Assembly (NCBI RefSeq): GCF_014495845.1 | Contig: NZ_CP061080.1 | Location: 1,539,001-1,603,000 of the forward strand | Origin: Aquibium microcysteis | GTDB lineage: Bacteria; Pseudomonadota; Alphaproteobacteria; Rhizobiales; Rhizobiaceae | DNA length: 64,000 nucleotides | Direction: 5' to 3' | In this document: piece after piece, positions 15,041 through 24,132 of the stretch | Layout: each line of letters opens with the position of its first letter | How positions within the stretch are numbered: position 1 is the first letter of the stretch | The notes under the pieces: generated by a model | What the model was told of the DNA's origin: nothing | What the model saw: the letters and a program-made list of their open reading frames with translations, nothing else | Databases searched by the model: none | Made by a program: the position numbers and the translations under genes

Positions 15041-18000
15041 TCAGGCCGAGAGCGGCGCGAAGAGATCCTGTAGCGTCGCCTCGTCCAGGAGGTCGTCGGT
15101 CGCGCCGCCATCGTCATCGAACAGCGCATCGGCCAGGGCCTGCTTGCGGGCCTGCATGTCGAGGATCTTCTCCTCGACGGTGCCCGCCGCGACCAGCCGG
15201 TGCACGAAGACGGGCTTCGTCTGCCCAATCCGGTGCGTCCGGTCCATCGCCTGCCGCTCCACCGCCGGGTTCCACCACGGATCGTAGAGGATCACCGTGT
15301 CGGCTTCGGTCAGGGTGAGGCCGACGCCGCCCGCCTTGAGGCTGAGGAGGAAGACCGGGGCGTCGCCCTGCGCGAAGGCGTCGAGCACCTCGGCGCGATT
15401 TGTCGTACTGCCGGTCAGGGACAGGCTTCCGATGCCCGCCTCGGCCAGATCGGCCTCGATCAGGCGCAGCATCTCGACGAATTGCGAGAACACCAGCACG
15501 CGGCGCCCCTCGGCGACCAGTTCGCCGAGCAGGTCGAGAAGCCGCGTGCGTTTGGCGCTGTCGGAGACGGCCCTCGCGGCCGTGGTCTTCACCAGAGCGG
15601 GGTCGCAGCAGACCTGGCGCAGCTTCAGCAGCGCATCCAGAACCGTGATCCGCGCGCCGGCGAGGCCGCGCGCGGCGATGGCTTCGCGCACGCGGGCGTC
15701 CATGGCGCTGCGCACGGTCTCGTAGAGCAACTGCTGCGCCTTCGGCAGGTCGACGCGCTCGAGGATTTCCGTCTTCGGCGGCAGTTCGGAGGCCACCTCC
15801 TCCTTCGTGCGGCGCAGGAGGAAGGGCCGCAGTCGGCGCCGCAGTCGGGCCTGCGCGGCGGCGTCGCCGTGCTTCTCGATCGGCGTTCGAAACAGCGTCT
15901 GGAAGCGCTTGCGGTCGCCGAGCAGGCCGGGATTGATCCAGTCGAACAGCGTCCAGAGATCCTGCAGCGAATTCTCGAGCGGTGTCCCGGTGAGCGCCAG
16001 GCGCCCCTGGGCCGGGATCTCGCGCAGGGTCTTGGCCATCTGCGAGGCCGGGTTCTTCAGAACCTGCGCCTCGTCGAGGATGACCAGCGGCCAGTCCCGG
16101 GCGGTCAGCCAGTCCCGGTCGCGCGACAGCAGCGGGTAGGTCGTGACGACGAGATCGGCCGTCAGCGCCTTCTCGCGCATGGCCGCACGGGCCGTGCCGT
16201 GCAGGACCGCGAGCCGCAGCCCCGGCGTGAACTGCGCGGCCTGCGCCTGCCATCCGTGCAGCAGGCTGGTGGGCACGATCAGCAGGGCCGGCCCGTCGCC
16301 GCCGGCGTTGCGCCGCGCCTGCAGCAGCGCCAGCGTCTGCACCGTCTTGCCGAGCCCCATGTCGTCGGCCAGCACGCCGCCGAAGCCCAGTTCGAGGAGG
16401 CGGCTCATCCAGGCGACGCCGTAGGCCTGATAGCCGCGCAGCGTCGCGTCGAGCCCGCAGGCTGCGGGCCAGCGGCAGGATCCCGGCCTTGTCGGAGAAG
16501 CGGACGGAGCTGCCCGCCAGCGCCTCCTCTGCGAGTCGGGCGACGCCGGCATCGGAGGGATGCAGCGCGCCCAGTTCGGCGTGGTGGGCGAGCACGAGGT
16601 GGAACAGCCGCGCCAGCGGGCTGAGGTCCACCGCGAGGAATCCCTGCCGGCCGCGGTCCAGATAGATCGGGCGGCGCGCCAGATGCCCGGCGAGCGTCGC
16701 CTCGTCCGGGACGGATTCCCAGGCGCCGCGCATCTGCTGCAGGAACGCGGCGATAAACGGCGCCACGTCCACCGGCCGGCCGCCGACCTCGACCTGGAAC
16801 CCCAGCGAGAACCAGTCGGCGCCCTGGAACGCCTCGCCCGATTCGGCGCGCGTCTCGACCGACAGCGACGCCTTTTCCGCGCTCGCGCGGTAGGGCCATT
16901 TCGGCGTCTCGACGATGTCCCAACCCTCGGCGCGCAGGCCCGGCACGACGCGGAAGGCGAAGTCGATCGCGGACTGGAGGTCGGACGGTTCTTGCGATTC
17001 CGGATTGAATTCTCCGTCGGCGAAGACGAAATCGCACTTCGTCATGGCCGCGCTCGGCCGGTGGAACTCGAGGTCGCGGACCTGCATGGCGCCCGCCTCG
17101 ATCAGCCGCCCGGCGCAGGCCTCCTCCCAGCCCCGATCCCGCCCGATCGTCACGATCTCGCCGTCGACGACCATGCGCGGCTCGGGATCGTCCGCGCCGA
17201 CCTCCTCCCCGTCATAGACGTAGCGCAGGACGAGCGTCGGCAGTTGCACCGAATCGGACCAGTAGCGCTCCCCCACGCGTGCAGTTTCGGCGCCGAGGAC
17301 GAGCCGGACGAGACGGCGGGTCGCGACCTTCCGGGTTCGCCGCACCCTGCCGGGGGGCGGCAGGGACAGGCCGGCGAGCCTGTCCGGCAGGGCTTCGGCG
17401 ACCGCCTTCACCTCGTCCGGAGCGATCTCGGGGGCTATGTCGACGAGCCTGAGCGCGTCGTCGGCCAGGGCAACCTCCATCGCACCGATCAGTCCCTTCT
17501 CCCGGTCGATCCAGAGCGTGGCGCCGGGCAGCCCGCGCATATCGAGCGGCCGGCCGTCGGCATCCTGGAAGCCCAGCCTCTGGCCGCCCCGCTCCGACAG
17601 GCGCCAGGCGAGCCGGGGCTCGATACGCGTATTGGACCAGGACAGCACCGCCTCCGGCGCATCGGCATGCAGGAACCGGCCGGTCTCGCAGAGCCGGCGC
17701 AGCAGCGCGAAGGCGTTCTCCCCCCGCGGCCGAAAAAGGTCGGGCAGACCCGTGCCGTAGTAGGGCTCCCAGATCCGCGCCTGCGCAAGCCCGGCCAGGA
17801 GTTCCAGGTCCGTCGCCCGGACGAAGCCCGCGGGGGCGCCGCCGCGCAGCGAATTGAGGATGTCGTAGCGCCGGATGCCATTGTTGAGCGCGGTTCCCGC
17901 GGCGTTGAGGCGCGCCTTGCAGAGGTCGATTTTCAGCTGCGGGCCGTTCGGCGACAGCACGAAGACCAGACGCTCCTTCACCTTGGCCGGATAGGCATCG

Positions 18001-18353
18001 GAAGACGGCGGGGGCGGCGCGGGCGGGGTCTCCGAACGCTCCCGGACCTGCGTGAGCCAGCCGAGCACCGGCCCGGCGAGCGCCGGTGCCTTCCCCTGGC
18101 GACCGGCGATCGAGACGAGGACCGCCGCGACGTGCTTGCAGTTGAAGCCGACGGGGCACGTGCAGTCGCCCGCGAGGGTGTCATTCCCGAAGCGGATCGT
18201 CTGCCGGTAGCGGTCCCGTCGCCCGTTCGAAACCAGGCTGCGGATCGTGCCGTCCTCGTTCGCCGAAACGGAGAGGACGAGACCGCGCTGCGCGTACTCT
18301 TCCCCCCTGATCAGGGTGGCGTGATCGAAGTGGTCGCCGAGCCGAATCTGCAT
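15041..18353 (-). pseudogene. SNF2-family DEAD/DEAH-type helicase, frameshifted
   Basis: Two adjacent frames together encode one SNF2/RapA-like ATPase of about 1103 residues. The 5' frame starts at ATG 18353 (MQIRLGDHFDHATLIRG) and has a SWIM zinc finger, C64-x-C66…C72-x-H74. It runs to …SDKAGILPLARSLR near 16455. The 3' frame resumes with LDATLRGYQAYGVAWM and carries the helicase core: DDMGLGKT (motif I), LDEAQ (motif II), LTGTPLENS (III) and DRTHRIGQ (VI), ending at 15041. Skipping one base at 16454 (CTGCGG-G-CTCGAC) restores an uninterrupted protein. The shift falls within a perfect inverted repeat (16453-16469), so a sequencing or assembly error is as likely as a real mutation. If real, the ATPase part would be lost. 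The family acts on DNA-protein complexes; the native target is unknown. Confidence 0.85.
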
Positions 18354-18687
18354 GATGTCCAACTGCCGCTGCCGCCGACGAACGGGCGTCTTCCGCCAGG
18401 CCGACGCACGCGCACCCCGCCGCCCCCGATCCATGCCCCGTCGGGGGGCGAGGTCAAGGGGTCGGGGCGGATCGGGTCGACCCGTCCACAGGGGGCGGCA
18501 GGATCCGGCGACCGATCCCCTCCTCCCTGCAGCGCTTCGACAGGTTCGACGGAGGAGCGAACCGTCCGACCCACCCTTCGGCGTCGGATGCCCTCGCTTC
18601 GAACGTCCCGGCGGCGCGCGCCGGGCCCGTCGCCGGGCGCCGTCAAGGCAGGATTTCGGTAGCCTCGGCCGACGGAGGCGAACAGGT
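18354..18687. other. Intergenic region, nothing recognised
   Basis: Between the SNF2 start and the RND relic. No frame has a credible start or family motif. It should contain the SNF2 promoter, but no confident -35/-10 pair is visible. Confidence 0.45.
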
Positions 18688-18950
18688 TCACTCGCCGGCC
18701 AGCCGCAGCGGCAGCGCTGCGGGGCTTGCGGATCCGGCGCGAAGCTTCCGGTAGAGCAGCCCGTCATAGCTGCCGTGATGCGAACCGGGTTTCGGCAGCG
18801 GCAGCAGCTTCAGCCCCGGATACGGGGTAACGATGACCGCGACGAACCACGACACGATCAGGGCGATCCCGACGACCCGGAAGATGTTTCCCGCATACTC
18901 GCCGCTGGTGGACCGGGCGAGCCCCACCGGCAGGAAGCCCGCCGCCTCGC
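18688..18950 (-). pseudogene. Relic of an RND (HAE1/AcrB-type) efflux permease
   Basis: One frame reads GEAAGFLPVGLARSTSGEYA, then GNIFRVVGIALIVSWFVAVI, then VTPYPGLKLLPLPKP…HHGSYDGLLYRKLRA. This is the central membrane segment of RND efflux permeases (FLPIGLA…EYTGSIF.VVGIALI.SW.VAV.FTPYLG.KLLP). Only about 65 of the usual 1040 residues are present. An in-frame stop lies just upstream (about 18985) and the frame ends at 18688 after unrelated residues. No membrane-fusion partner gene is adjacent. It is a dead fragment left by deletion. Confidence 0.75.
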
Positions 18951-19055
18951 CGGCTGGCCGCCGCCGATGTCGAAGACGGCTTTACACCGTCGGAAAACAA
19001 CTTATGAGAGCGTCGTCCGGGGGCGGACGGAAGCTGGCCGAGCGGGGATGGCGAA

Positions 19056-20069
19056 GTGACGTCCATGAACGGGGGGGACCGGGGCAGAGTCCTGGTGACG
19101 GGAGGCGCCGGCTATATCGGTGCGCATGCATGCAAGGCCCTGGCGCGCGCCGGCTACCTGCCCGTCGCCTTCGACGATCTCAGCCAGGGCCACGTGGCGG
19201 CTGTCCGATGGGGGCCTCTCGAGCGGGGCGACATCCTCGACCGCGGCCGGCTCGACGAGGTCATGTCCCGTTACGGACCCTCCGCCGTCCTGCACTTCGC
19301 CGCGGTCGCCGACGTGGCGGAATCGGTGGCGGATCCCGGCCGCTACCACCGCATCAATGCCGCGGGCTCGCTGAACCTCCTGGAGGCGGCGAGGGATCAT
19401 GGCGTTGGGCGGTTCGTGCTGTCGAGCACCTGCGCCACCTACGGCACGCCGGACCGCCTGCCGATCGACGAGGACATGCCGCAGCGTCCGATCAATCCCT
19501 ATGGCGCCTCCAAGCTTTCGGCCGAGCGCATGACGGCGGATTTCTGCGCGGCCCACGGGATGCGCGCCTTCGCGCTCCGATACTTCAACGCCGCCGGGGC
19601 GGACCCGGACGGCGAGATCGGCGAGGATCACGCGCCGGAGACGCACCTCATTCCGCTTCTGCTCGCGGCCGCCGCCGGCGGAGCGGACCTGCGCATCAAC
19701 GGCATGGATTTCGATACCCCGGACGGAACATGCATCCGCGACTACGTGCATGTGAGCGACCTCGCCGCCGCGCATGTGGCGGCGCTGATGCGTCTGGAGG
19801 AAGGCCATCCCGGTGGTGCCCTCAATCTCGGTCGCGGCGAGGGAGCGTCGATCCTGGAGGTCGTCCGCGCGGTCGAGCGCATCACGGGCACCCGCGTTCC
19901 CTTCGTCGTCGGCCCGCGGCGCGCGGGCGATCCGGCGGCCCTGGTGAGCGACGCCTCCCGCGCCCGCGTGGCGCTGGGCTGGAAGCCGGAATTCCCCGAT
20001 CTCGACGAGATCGTGCGGACGGCATGGGCCTGGCACAGGCGCGCCGCCGCGCCGGCCGGCGCCGGTTGA
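19056..20069 (+). CDS. galE: UDP-glucose 4-epimerase
   Basis: A 337-residue extended short-chain dehydrogenase that interconverts UDP-glucose and UDP-galactose, feeding surface polysaccharide synthesis. The NAD-binding TGGAGYIG is at 15-22, the catalytic Ser region is SSTCATYG near 123-130, and the YxxxK pair is Y149/K153 (NPYGASK). The typical RYFNAAGADPDGEIGEDH segment follows. Two starts are possible: GTG 19056 with GGGGAT at good spacing, or ATG 19065; I list the longer form. Its likely partner is the unknown DxD-containing protein downstream, 195 bases away on the same strand. Confidence 0.92.
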   Translation: MTSMNGGDRGRVLVTGGAGYIGAHACKALARAGYLPVAFDDLSQGHVAAVRWGPLERGDILDRGRLDEVMSRYGPSAVLHFAAVADVAESVADPGRYHRINAAGSLNLLEAARDHGVGRFVLSSTCATYGTPDRLPIDEDMPQRPINPYGASKLSAERMTADFCAAHGMRAFALRYFNAAGADPDGEIGEDHAPETHLIPLLLAAAAGGADLRINGMDFDTPDGTCIRDYVHVSDLAAAHVAALMRLEEGHPGGALNLGRGEGASILEVVRAVERITGTRVPFVVGPRRAGDPAALVSDASRARVALGWKPEFPDLDEIVRTAWAWHRRAAAPAGAG

Positions 20070-20264
20070 CGATGCCCTCGCCGGGTCGCTGGGCTGCGGG
20101 TGGGTCGCCGACCACCGCCCGGCACCCGGAGCCGCCGCTCCTCCCGTTCGCGGACCGCCTGGACCGGCCTGTCCGCGGAATGGCCCGACGATGCGGGACG
20201 AACTGGGCCTGGACAGAGTGCCTCGCCCTGCCGGACGACAACCCGAAAACCACAGGACGCCCCC

Positions 20265-21608
20265 GTGCATCATGTCAGCGTGAATTTCGTGCCGCCCCCC
20301 GCGCCCGACAGGCCCGCGCCCCTGCAGCAGTTCAGGCGCTCGACGTGGCTGCTGGAGAACGCCCGCCACGTGAAGCGCTTCGGCACCGGCGAGAAGCTGT
20401 GCGTGGTGCTGGTGGGCCACACCGACGGCATCCCGAAAAGCATGATCGAGGAACTCGGCGACAGCTTCACCGTCCGCATCGAGACGCTGCTCTACGAGCA
20501 GATCTGCGATTGCTTCCCCTCGATCGTCCAGGCCTTCGGCGGAAGATATCAGATATTCACCTTCGCCTTCATGCGCTGGCTGCTGATCGAGCGACTGTTC
20601 GGGGGGGCGCCGGTTCTCTGCTATGACGGCGACATCCTGCACAACGTTCCGCTCGACAGCCTGTCCAGGGCGTTCCGGGGAATCACCCGGACGGCGACCA
20701 GCACCGCCTTCGCATCGATCTCGAACCCCGACTGGTTCAAGGCATGGGCGGAGGGGCTCGCACGGCTGGAACGGGACCCGCGGCCGGCCCTCGGGAGGAG
20801 TCTGGCGGGTCCTCCCCACGCCGCGGACGATACGCCGGACGAGGGCCGACCGCGACGCCTGGGCGACCGCGCCCGCACCGCGATCGATGCCGCCTTCGCG
20901 GCGGTCTCACGGCCCGGCTGGCTCACGGCCCGGCGAAGCGGGCCCGGGGATCGGGAGGAGGATCGCAGCGCGGCCGGAGGCGATGCGGTCGTGAAGCTTG
21001 CCGACCCGCGCGCATTCGAGACGAGCCCGGAAGAGTATTTCGCGAAGTTCCTGATCGAGACCGGCGCCCTCCCCCAGGACGAGCTCGACGACACGTTCCC
21101 CTTCTGGATCGTTCCGCAGCCGCACCTCTTGCCGCGCCTCTACAATTTCGTCGAGACCCGGAGCCTGAACAGGATCGCGACGCCGATGCGCTACAGGCGG
21201 ACGGACGGGACGGACTACATCAACGACCGGCCGCCGGCCTTCTGGCACATGCAGAAACCGTTCATGTCGCAGCTCTCCCTGCTCGCCCTGCTGAGGGACG
21301 GGATCAGGGCGCCCGATGTGCAGCGCATCCACGCCTACAACTTCTACGGCCGTGTGCCGAGCGAGGACAGGGTGAGCCTGATCGACCCCTATCATTCCGA
21401 CGGCGGATACGACGTCGTGCCGAAGGCGCAGGCGAAATTCGCGAAATCGCTCATCGAGCGCGACCGCGAACGCATGCGTTCGGACCTCCCGGCGGAGGAG
21501 AACCCCTTCCATCCGGCGTTCCTCTACCGCTATTTCTTCGAACGGCACGATCTCTCGCTCCTCTTCAACGACCAGCGCTGGCCGAAGCCCGGCTGCTGGC
21601 GGGCGTGA
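20265..21608 (+). CDS. Unknown protein, possible nucleotide-sugar transferase
   Basis: A 447-residue protein of unrecognised family. The GTG start has AGGA nine bases upstream. Residues 40-130 read like a GT-A Rossmann-type half: KLCVVLVGHTDGIPKS, then FTFAFMRWLLIERLF, then PVLCYDGDILHN with a D121-G-D123 that could serve as the metal-binding DxD. A low-complexity, charged insert occupies about 180-240. The C-terminal half has aromatic segments (FPFWIVPQPHLLPRLYNFVE; PAFWHMQKPFMSQLSLLALL; HPAFLYRYFFERHDLSLLFND). No signal peptide is present, so the protein is cytosolic. Position after galE favours a glycosyltransferase in glycan synthesis. This is inference from one motif and one neighbour. 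Confidence 0.6.
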   Translation: MHHVSVNFVPPPAPDRPAPLQQFRRSTWLLENARHVKRFGTGEKLCVVLVGHTDGIPKSMIEELGDSFTVRIETLLYEQICDCFPSIVQAFGGRYQIFTFAFMRWLLIERLFGGAPVLCYDGDILHNVPLDSLSRAFRGITRTATSTAFASISNPDWFKAWAEGLARLERDPRPALGRSLAGPPHAADDTPDEGRPRRLGDRARTAIDAAFAAVSRPGWLTARRSGPGDREEDRSAAGGDAVVKLADPRAFETSPEEYFAKFLIETGALPQDELDDTFPFWIVPQPHLLPRLYNFVETRSLNRIATPMRYRRTDGTDYINDRPPAFWHMQKPFMSQLSLLALLRDGIRAPDVQRIHAYNFYGRVPSEDRVSLIDPYHSDGGYDVVPKAQAKFAKSLIERDRERMRSDLPAEENPFHPAFLYRYFFERHDLSLLFNDQRWPKPGCWRA

Positions 21609-21836
21609 TCCCTGCCCTGGGGCCGGGACGGCGGAGGATGAGCCCGACGCCGGACCGTCCTTGGTCGGCTGCGGAGACGCCGGCCCGATCGCGAGGCGCC
21701 ATCCGCACCTCATGCCCCGGGCGGCGCCTTCGCGCGCATCGCATGGGGGGCACGCGGCCGAAACTGCCGCCGCGCGACCAGACGGACCGGTCGGTGCCGC
21801 CGTTGGTCCGGCTCCGGCCGAGCGCGCGACCGGGGC

Positions 21837-22790
21837 TTACCGCGCATCCTCCTTCGGCATGCCCGTCAGATGGACGATCCGCGTCTGATCCAGGGACTTC
21901 CGCTCACGGCGGTAGTCCGACGGGGTCGTGCCCGTGCCGCGCAGGAAAGCGCGCGAGAAAGCGGCCTGGGACGAGAACTGGCAGTCCTCGCTGATGCGCG
22001 CGATCGGCGTGTCGGTCTCGCCGAGCATGCGGCGCGCGCGATCGAGGCGCAGTTCGCTCATGTAGCGGTGCGGCGGCAGGCCGGTCGCCGCCTGAAAGGC
22101 GCGGGAAAAGTGATGGCGGCTCAGACAGGCGACCTCGGCCAGATCGGCGACGGATATCGCCGTGGCGACGTTGGCGTTCATGAATTCGATGACCCGGTTC
22201 AAGCGACGCGGATCGAGCCCGGGACGCTCAGGATGCGGCGATCCGGGTGATGCCGAACCGTAGGATGCGGCCAGATGCGCGGCCAGGCTCTGCGCCAGGC
22301 TTTCCACCAGCATCTGCCCGCCGGCCGTCTCGTTGATGAGTTCCTGCAGGATGCGGAAGCAGATCTGCCGGACCAGTTCGTCCTCGACTCCCGCCAGATA
22401 GGCGATCTGCATCGGCGATGCGCCGGCCAGGCCATCCAGGGTCGAGAGCTGCGAAAACTGGTCCCGGGGGAGATAGACGTGCAGCACCTCGGGAATGTCG
22501 GCCGACAGGTTGATCTCCTCCTCCTGCACGCCGATCGGGCAGAACCAGACGGTCCTGTCGCGCGCGACGTTCTGCTGCCAGCGCCCGGTACGGCGACGGA
22601 CGACACAGGCCGATCCCCGGACGATCATGGTGACTTCGAGTTGCGAGGGCTCCGGCGGCACTATCTCGCCCGGCGTGTGACTGCGCAACTCTGCGCAGAG
22701 ATTGCGCCATGGGCGGTCGTGCGAGGCGACGAGGAGCCCGGTCCGCTGAAATTTCCTGGCTCCGAAATCACGAAGCGATGGCGCGTCCAC
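21837..22790 (-). CDS. AraC-family transcriptional regulator
   Basis: A 317-residue regulator. The N-terminal 190 residues form a cupin-like sensing domain (LEVTMIVRGSACVVRRR…RTVWFCPIGVQEEEINL). The C-terminal 100 residues hold the two AraC helix-turn-helices (SVADLAEVACLSRHHFSRAF and ARISEDCQFSSQAAFSRAF) with the usual linker LRLDRARRML. The GTG start at 22790 is preceded by AGGAGGAACGATC, an excellent ribosome-binding site, which decides against the longer open frame. It is divergent from the FixJ-like response regulator across 172 bases, so both may be controlled from that gap. Ligand unknown. Confidence 0.88.
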   Translation of the reverse strand: MDAPSLRDFGARKFQRTGLLVASHDRPWRNLCAELRSHTPGEIVPPEPSQLEVTMIVRGSACVVRRRTGRWQQNVARDRTVWFCPIGVQEEEINLSADIPEVLHVYLPRDQFSQLSTLDGLAGASPMQIAYLAGVEDELVRQICFRILQELINETAGGQMLVESLAQSLAAHLAASYGSASPGSPHPERPGLDPRRLNRVIEFMNANVATAISVADLAEVACLSRHHFSRAFQAATGLPPHRYMSELRLDRARRMLGETDTPIARISEDCQFSSQAAFSRAFLRGTGTTPSDYRRERKSLDQTRIVHLTGMPKEDAR

Positions 22791-22962
22791 GATCGTTCCT
22801 CCTGATGGATGCAGGGTGGCGCAAGGCGACCGGATCCAGCCCCTGCGCGTCCGGAACGGCACGCGGAGGTAAACCGAAGTCACCTGCGGCAAAGACAAGT
22901 GCACGACACGGTGATATTCTCCCGGAGATTGAAACCTGATCTTCGGCGGGGCCGATCCGGCA

Positions 22963-23586
22963 ATGACGGAAGCGAATGCTGCAGTCCACGTCATCGACGA
23001 CGACGCGCTGGTGCGCCAGGCGCTGAATTCGCTTCTGCGCTCGGTCGGCTTCGAGGTCTGCACGCACGAGACCACCGACAGCTACCTGGCGGCCCCGCGC
23101 GAGAACGGGCCATCCTGCCTTCTGCTCGACGTGCGTCTGAAGGGGGCGAGCGGGCTGGACTTCCAGGCCGATCTCGCCACGCGCGGCATCACCGTCCCGG
23201 TGATCGTCATGACCGGCTATGGCGACATCCCGATGTCGGTGCGCGCGATGAAGGCGGGGGCGGTCGATTTCCTGACCAAGCCCTTTCGCGACCAGGACCT
23301 GCTGGACGCCGTCACCACCACGCTCGCCCGCGAAAGCCGGCGACGGATGCAGGACGGCGAACGTGCCGCGCTGGTCGATCGCTACCGCACCCTGTCCGAC
23401 CGGGAGCGACAGGTGATGCGCCTCGTCACCGACGGCATGATGAACAAGCAGGCGGCGTTCGAACTGGGGCTCAGCGAGATCACCATCAAGTTCCACCGCG
23501 CCGCGGCAATGCGGAAGATGGGTGCCCGCAGCCTGGCGGAACTGGTCCGCATGGCCGGGCAGCTGGGGCTCGACGAAGAGACGTAG
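22963..23586 (+). CDS. FixJ-like response regulator (receiver plus LuxR HTH)
   Basis: A 207-residue two-component regulator. The receiver domain (1-125) has the acidic pocket DDD at 12-14, phospho-acceptor D56 (LLLDVRL), T84 and K106 (TKPFRD). The GYGDIPMSVRAMKAGAVDFL stretch is typical of the FixJ/NtrC-type receiver. The output domain (about 138-200) is LuxR-type: LSDRERQVMRLVTDGMMNKQ…LGLSEITIKFHRAAAMRKM. The histidine kinase 550 bases downstream is the obvious partner. A second receiver-only protein is encoded between them on the opposite strand. Confidence 0.9.
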   Translation: MTEANAAVHVIDDDALVRQALNSLLRSVGFEVCTHETTDSYLAAPRENGPSCLLLDVRLKGASGLDFQADLATRGITVPVIVMTGYGDIPMSVRAMKAGAVDFLTKPFRDQDLLDAVTTTLARESRRRMQDGERAALVDRYRTLSDRERQVMRLVTDGMMNKQAAFELGLSEITIKFHRAAAMRKMGARSLAELVRMAGQLGLDEET

Positions 23587-23603
23587 ATGCGCCGCCACTG
23601 GCC

Positions 23604-24047
23604 TCACCTTTCGACCGCCTGCAGGATGGAGCTCAGGAGTTCGTCGTGGGAAAACGGCTTGCTGAGAAACCGCAGGGCCCCCTGACGGATGGCCCGGTCG
23701 CGCAGCGCGGCGCTGGGATAGGCGGTCATCACGACGATGGGCAGCGCCGGGAACTGCCGGCTCATTTCCAGCTGCAGGTCCAGCCCGTCGGCTCCCGGCA
23801 ACTGGATGTCGGTCAGGAGGCAGTCGGGCATTTTCTCGGGCAGAGCTGCCAGGAAGGCCTCCGCATGCTCGTACTGATCGACCCGAAAGCCTTCGGACCG
23901 CAGCAGGCTCGACAGCCCGCTGCGGACCTTGGAGTCGTCGTCGACGATGGCGACGAGAGGCCGCCCGCTTGTCCGTTCGATGTCCCGCCTCCCGCAGTAC
24001 CGAGCATCAGGGTGCGCCAGACTGGCCGCACCGGACCCGCCCGGCAA
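23604..24047 (-). CDS. Single-domain response regulator
   Basis: About 147 residues comprising a receiver domain only: VAIVDDDSKVRSGLSSLL, phospho-acceptor D80 (LLTDIQLPGADGLDL), then IVVMTAYPS and the conserved Lys in FLSKPF. It has no output domain, like DivK- or CheY-type phosphorelay carriers or phosphate sinks. The start is uncertain: the only in-frame candidate is TTG 24047 with a poor RBS, and the domain itself begins near residue 30. It converges with the FixJ-like gene and its 5' end faces the histidine kinase gene, so the two share a short upstream region. It probably competes for, or relays, phosphate from that kinase. Confidence 0.8.
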   Translation of the reverse strand: MPGGSGAASLAHPDARYCGRRDIERTSGRPLVAIVDDDSKVRSGLSSLLRSEGFRVDQYEHAEAFLAALPEKMPDCLLTDIQLPGADGLDLQLEMSRQFPALPIVVMTAYPSAALRDRAIRQGALRFLSKPFSHDELLSSILQAVER

Positions 24048-24132
24048 CTATGCGAAGGTTCAGAAGATCGGCCGCACCGTACGTGCTATTCTGCCGCTCC
24101 GTCGCGGTCGTCCGCTCAGCTTCCGGGGAATC

